Below, piece after piece: positions 60,567-64,000 of a DNA stretch of 64,000 nt. Source of the stretch: Dyadobacter beijingensis DSM 21582 (lineage in GTDB: Bacteria > Bacteroidota > Bacteroidia > Cytophagales > Spirosomataceae); assembly GCF_000382205.1 (NCBI RefSeq), contig NZ_KB907789.1, forward strand, positions 806,001 through 870,000, written 5' to 3'. The position numbers were made by a program, and so were the translations under genes. The notes under the pieces were generated by a model that saw only the letters and a list, made by a program, of their open reading frames with translations, did no database searches and had not been told where the DNA came from. Positions within the stretch are counted from its first letter, which is position 1; every line of letters starts with the position of its first letter.

Positions 60567-60774
60567 ATACGCAAACGGCGTAAATGAAAATGAGCGTCAG
60601 AGTCTTAAACGGCGGGCCACTCATTTTGTACAACCTTTTTAAGTAGCAGGATGTTCCCGCGAACGAGATATTTATGCCTTAAACGGTCAGAGAATAAACG
60701 GGTTGAAGAAAGGCCGGTTTTTAATTCGCCAAGAAACATTTACTTTGCGCACCGACGTTCCAATCACTTCATTT

Positions 60775-62244
60775 ATGACTATTAATCAGGCATCCGAGCT
60801 CTCGATCGGTGTATCTTCCGAAACCGGTACCCTCCAAAGGCTCCTTATCCACAGTCCCGACCGCGGCCTGGGAAAGGTAGTCCCGAGTAAAGCGCAGGAC
60901 TGGCTTTTCGAGGACATCGTACACCTGGATACCATGCGCAGGAAAGAGTACGATTATTATGTAAAACTCCTGCTCTATTTCCTCGATCCCGATAAAATCA
61001 AAGGCAAAATCGCCGACATCAACGACGACCCCACCCGCTCGTTTTTCATTCCCGGCACGGAAAAATACTTCGCTTCCGACCGCGTCGTCGACATCCAGCG
61101 GCTGCTGGGCGAAATCCTCGAAGACCCCGGCACGCGTACCAAGCTCACAGCCGCCATTTGCGGTATCGAGCGCTGTTCTTACCAGATCCAGGAAGAGCTG
61201 GGCACTTTCGACGCCCACGAACTGGCGCGCATATTCATTTCGGGCTCCTGTTCCGACCAGCGGATGCTTTTCGCGCCGCTGCCCAACCTGATTTTCACGC
61301 GGGATATCGGCATTGTCATCAACGACCACATTTTACTGAACAAGCCGGCCAAAGCGGCCCGTACCCGCGAGTCCATATTGGCACAGTTCGTGTTTTTCTA
61401 CCACCCGATGTTCACGCACATTCGCGGAAATCTCATTGAAATACCTGAAAACGAGCGCCATTTCCTGCTGCCGGACGACGAGAAGGCCAGCGATTACCAA
61501 CGCTGCACGCTCGAAGGCGGCGATGTAATGATGGTCGCGCCGGGACATTTGCTTATCGGTTGCAGCGAGCGAACGTCCATTTACGCGGCGCAGCAGGTGA
61601 TGAAGATTTTGTTCGATAAAAATGTAGTTCAAAAAATCACCATCATCAAAATCCCTAAAAAGCGGGATTATATGCACATCGACACCATTTTCACCCAGGT
61701 AAAAAAAGACGTGTGGGTGCTCCTGGGCTCACTGGCCCGCCTGGGCGACGAAGCCAGGAAGAAAGACGTGCTGCATTTCTTTGCGCCTGCCGATGCGAAC
61801 AAGGAATTCAAAATCCTGCAATTTGAGAAGGGTAAAGAGCAGCAGCCGATCGAAATTGAAAACCTCGAAGACCTGCTGACGGCTATCAGCCGGAAAGACC
61901 TCGGCGTAAAAGGTCCGGTCCGCTTCATTTATTCGGGGGGAAATGAATTCCCTTACGGCGAACGCGAGCAATGGACCGATTCCTGCAACCTGCTCGCCCT
62001 GCGCGACGGCGTCGTGATCGGCTACGATCGCAACGATAAGACGCTGGAAGCGTTTAAAAAAGAAGGTTTCAAAATAATCAGCGCCAGGAAACTGCTGGAA
62101 AAATTCGAATATGAGGACCTTTCACCGGAAAACCTCACGGACACATTCATTACGCTCCCATCCGCGGAGCTTTCCCGTGCGCGTGGCGGCTCGCATTGCA
62201 TGAGCATGCCCCTCCTGCGCGAGGCATTAATCCGTGAATCTTAA
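60775..62244 (+). CDS. Arginine deiminase-like amidinohydrolase
   Basis: A 489-residue guanidine-modifying (pentein-fold) enzyme from the ATG at 60775; a TTG at 60703 would add 24 unlike residues. Catalytic residues can be seen in LIFTRDIG, TLEGGDVMMV, YMHIDTIFTQ and, near the end, RGGSHCMSMPL with the nucleophile Cys475. It is ~80 residues longer than classical ArcA, with extra sequence in the middle. It may hydrolyse arginine to citrulline, though substrate specificity is not proved. A second enzyme of the fold follows. Confidence 0.85.
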   Translation: MTINQASELSIGVSSETGTLQRLLIHSPDRGLGKVVPSKAQDWLFEDIVHLDTMRRKEYDYYVKLLLYFLDPDKIKGKIADINDDPTRSFFIPGTEKYFASDRVVDIQRLLGEILEDPGTRTKLTAAICGIERCSYQIQEELGTFDAHELARIFISGSCSDQRMLFAPLPNLIFTRDIGIVINDHILLNKPAKAARTRESILAQFVFFYHPMFTHIRGNLIEIPENERHFLLPDDEKASDYQRCTLEGGDVMMVAPGHLLIGCSERTSIYAAQQVMKILFDKNVVQKITIIKIPKKRDYMHIDTIFTQVKKDVWVLLGSLARLGDEARKKDVLHFFAPADANKEFKILQFEKGKEQQPIEIENLEDLLTAISRKDLGVKGPVRFIYSGGNEFPYGEREQWTDSCNLLALRDGVVIGYDRNDKTLEAFKKEGFKIISARKLLEKFEYEDLSPENLTDTFITLPSAELSRARGGSHCMSMPLLREALIRES

Positions 62245-62336
62245 TCTTGTAATCGACCCGTTTGAATCGTAAATTGCAGTAGTGACAATACATGACATTT
62301 TGTTCCGGAAAATATTCCAATAACCCCGATACTCCT

Positions 62337-63293
62337 ATGCGCGTTATCACTTCATCCGCTCAAATCCAGCCGCAGTCGACATGCAGGATCATGATGATCA
62401 GGCCGGTACGGTTCGGTTTCAATGAGGAAACGGCCGGCAGCAACGAATTTCAGCAGGAGTCGTTCGCGCAGCAGACCAAAGGCACGGCCCAGCAGGCTGC
62501 GCGGGAAGAGTTCGACCTGATGATCGATCAGCTCGAAAAGGCAGGTTTGGAACTCCACATTTTCGACGATACCGAAGACCAGGACCGTCCCGACGCCATT
62601 TTTTCGAACAACTGGGTCTCTTTTCACCAGAGCGGCAAGGTGGTACTTTACCCGATGATGGCCGAAAACCGCCGCCTCGAACGCCGTCGCGACATTATCG
62701 AGTCGCTGGCGGCTGATTTTAAAGTGGAAGAGATTATCGACCTTACGCATTTCGAAGACGAGGGCAAATTCCTCGAAGGTACCGGCAGCATGGTGCTCGA
62801 CCGCCGTTACAAAATCGCCTACGCGTGCCTGTCCCCGCGCACGCACCGCGACGTGCTCGATGCGTTCGCGGATGCATTGGGCTACGAGGTGATCGCATTC
62901 TCGGCGTCCGACGAACATGACAAGCCCATTTACCACACCAATGTGCTGATGTGCGTCGGCGATATTTTCGCCGTGGTGTGCCTTGAAGCCATTAAAGATC
63001 CCGACGAACGGCTCATGGTGCGTTCGGTACTGGAAGAAACCCATAAGGAAGTGATCGAGATATCGTTCGAGCAAATGCGGCATTTCGCCGGCAATATGCT
63101 GATGGTGCGGAACCGCAAAGCCGATAAATTCCTCGTCATGTCCACCCAGGCCTACGAATCGCTCACGCCACGCCAGAAAGACCGCCTCGACGACTACGCC
63201 AACTTGCTCCACACCGATCTCGCCGTGATCGAGGGCAACGGCGGCGGTTCGGCCCGGTGCATGATGACCGAAATCCATTTGCCCGTCAGATAA
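62337..63293 (+). CDS. CtlX-type amidinotransferase-fold hydrolase
   Basis: A 318-residue pentein-fold protein from the ATG at 62337 (an ATG at 62292 adds 15 residues). IMMIRPVRFGFNEET, FSNNWVSFHQSGKVVLYPM, KFLEGTGSMVLDR and GNGGGSARCMMTEI with Cys308 fit the citrulline utilisation hydrolase CtlX family, which is proposed to hydrolyse citrulline or related ureido compounds. It is next to the arginine deiminase-like gene (92 bp), suggesting one arginine-breakdown route. Confidence 0.85.
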   Translation: MRVITSSAQIQPQSTCRIMMIRPVRFGFNEETAGSNEFQQESFAQQTKGTAQQAAREEFDLMIDQLEKAGLELHIFDDTEDQDRPDAIFSNNWVSFHQSGKVVLYPMMAENRRLERRRDIIESLAADFKVEEIIDLTHFEDEGKFLEGTGSMVLDRRYKIAYACLSPRTHRDVLDAFADALGYEVIAFSASDEHDKPIYHTNVLMCVGDIFAVVCLEAIKDPDERLMVRSVLEETHKEVIEISFEQMRHFAGNMLMVRNRKADKFLVMSTQAYESLTPRQKDRLDDYANLLHTDLAVIEGNGGGSARCMMTEIHLPVR

Positions 63294-63294
63294 C

Positions 63295-63326
63295 AAAAAA
63301 ATGCTCCGGAAAACCGGAGCATTTTT
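63295..63326. terminator. Bidirectional terminator after the CtlX gene
   Basis: AAAAAATGCTCCGG and CCGGAGCATTTTT pair around AAAA, with A and T tracts at the two ends, between convergent genes. Confidence 0.88.
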
Positions 63327-63353
63327 CATTATTCCATAACCCTCATTAAATTA

Positions 63354-63812
63354 TTAGTCGTTGAGATCGGCTTTCACTTTGGCGATCTTTTCTTTGGTAT
63401 TGGCCTTGAACTCGTCCCACTTGTCGGCAGTCTCGTTCTGGGCCCGTTTCCACGAAGCTTGCAGCTCTTCTTTTTCAGCGTTCAGCTCCTTTTTGCGGTC
63501 GCGCCATTTGGCTTTTTCCTTGTCGGCAGCCTTGTCCATTTTGGCATCGGCTTCCTCTATTTTACGGTCGAGTTTGCTGATGGCGTCGTCGATATCTTTT
63601 TTCAGCTCGTCCTTATCTTCCTTCACTTTGGCTTCAAAATCCTGCCCTGCTTCTTTGATATCGGCTTTGGCGTCGGCCACATTTTCGTCCATATCATTTT
63701 TGGCTTCCTCCACGGTTTCCTGGGCGGAATCCTTGGTTTTATCTGAACAGCCGGTAAGTGAAAGTGAGCCTACCAACAGCATGGAAGCGACAATCCAGGT
63801 GATCTTTTTCAT
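63354..63812 (-). CDS. Coiled-coil lipoprotein
   Basis: A 152-residue protein with a lipobox (LSLTGC, Cys22). The mature part is a single very charged, alanine- and lysine-rich helical run (TVEEAKNDMDENVADAKADI, then KLDRKIEEADAKMDKAADKEKAKW), likely a coiled coil. Such proteins, similar to Sll1863-like stress proteins, are probably periplasmic. The role is unknown. Beyond it, 63813-64000 is gene-free as far as can be seen. Confidence 0.8.
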   Translation of the reverse strand: MKKITWIVASMLLVGSLSLTGCSDKTKDSAQETVEEAKNDMDENVADAKADIKEAGQDFEAKVKEDKDELKKDIDDAISKLDRKIEEADAKMDKAADKEKAKWRDRKKELNAEKEELQASWKRAQNETADKWDEFKANTKEKIAKVKADLND

Positions 63813-64000
63813 GTTTTTGGGTATTAAAGTGGTTTTGTAATTGTGTGATTGTATGGTGGCAAAGCAAAAAGCTTACCAGCGAAAGCAGCCGTTTCCAGCC
63901 TGTTTTTTGTAGAAAAATCTTCTCATGCAAACCGAAGTCGTTGAACTTCGCACCAGGCGGGCCGGTTAAGCCCATACAGCCTATTGAAACTGTTGGCTTT

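Noticed and set aside
60845-60853. TTATCCACA, a perfect DnaA-box consensus
   Set aside because: It is a lone copy inside the arginine deiminase-like coding region, with no further boxes or AT-rich unwinding element nearby.
63739-63975. Minus-strand 78-codon open frame at the right end
   Set aside because: It overlaps the lipoprotein gene start in another frame and shows no protein character.
1-64000. CRISPR arrays, insertion sequences or prophage genes
   Set aside because: No regularly spaced repeats, transposase or integrase frames, or phage structural genes were seen on either strand.

Overview
The window looks like chromosomal DNA of a Bacteroidota species of the Cytophagales, most likely a Dyadobacter-like member of the Spirosomataceae. 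The grounds are roughly 50-55% GC, a type IX secretion C-terminal sorting domain, -7 elements of the TAnnTTTG type, weak Shine-Dalgarno signals, a DarA/DarB pair typical of flexirubin-type pigment loci, and Bacteroidota-restricted families such as DUF5618 and DUF6265. The genus is an inference. No insertion sequence, prophage, CRISPR array or rRNA was seen; there is one tRNA, tRNA-Val(GAC).

Left part (1-20.7 kb), mixed metabolism and envelope: a truncated HD phosphohydrolase, tRNA-Val, an Atg22-like MFS transporter, a lipoprotein, a T9SS-exported protein, a thioredoxin-domain (SSP411/YyaL) protein, a DinB-fold protein, an outer-membrane barrel with a PAP2/vanadium-haloperoxidase-like lipoprotein, a PIN toxin-antitoxin pair, a TfoX-YdeI pair, a two-subunit molybdenum hydroxylase, a Tet(X)-like flavin monooxygenase divergent from an AraC regulator, a DUF819 membrane protein with a sulfite-oxidase-fold enzyme, an MBL hydrolase and a stand-alone response regulator.

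Middle part (20.9-37 kb), core housekeeping: pheT, a coiled-coil gene overlapping zapA, rny, a MoxR/chelatase-type AAA ATPase, recA, a putative aminopeptidase, a DUF3108 protein, a FemAB/GNAT-like protein, dnaA, and a methylmalonyl-CoA mutase in which a shortened small subunit is fused to the large subunit.

Right-middle part (37-51.6 kb) is the most interesting block. It is a leftward 15-gene series: C45 acyltransferase, PaaK-like ligase, two secreted proteins, YdcF-like lipoprotein, methyltransferase, a third secreted protein, DarA, DarB-like KAS III, unknown, BtrH-like acyl-ACP transferase, ABC ATPase and permease, ACP, KAS II. A divergent Sfp-type phosphopantetheinyl transferase sits at its head. 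It resembles the dialkylresorcinol and export part of a flexirubin locus, but no ammonia-lyase, ketoreductase or dehydratase genes for the aryl-polyene half are present, although both borders lie inside the window.

Right end (51.6-64 kb): a PIG-L deacetylase, a VWA protein (probable partner of the distant AAA ATPase), a SUF Fe-S operon (sufC-sufD-sufS-DUF5618-sufE-DUF59-bacilliredoxin) that lacks sufB and has a terminator hairpin between sufD and sufS, an arginine-deiminase-like enzyme next to a CtlX-type hydrolase, and a coiled-coil lipoprotein.
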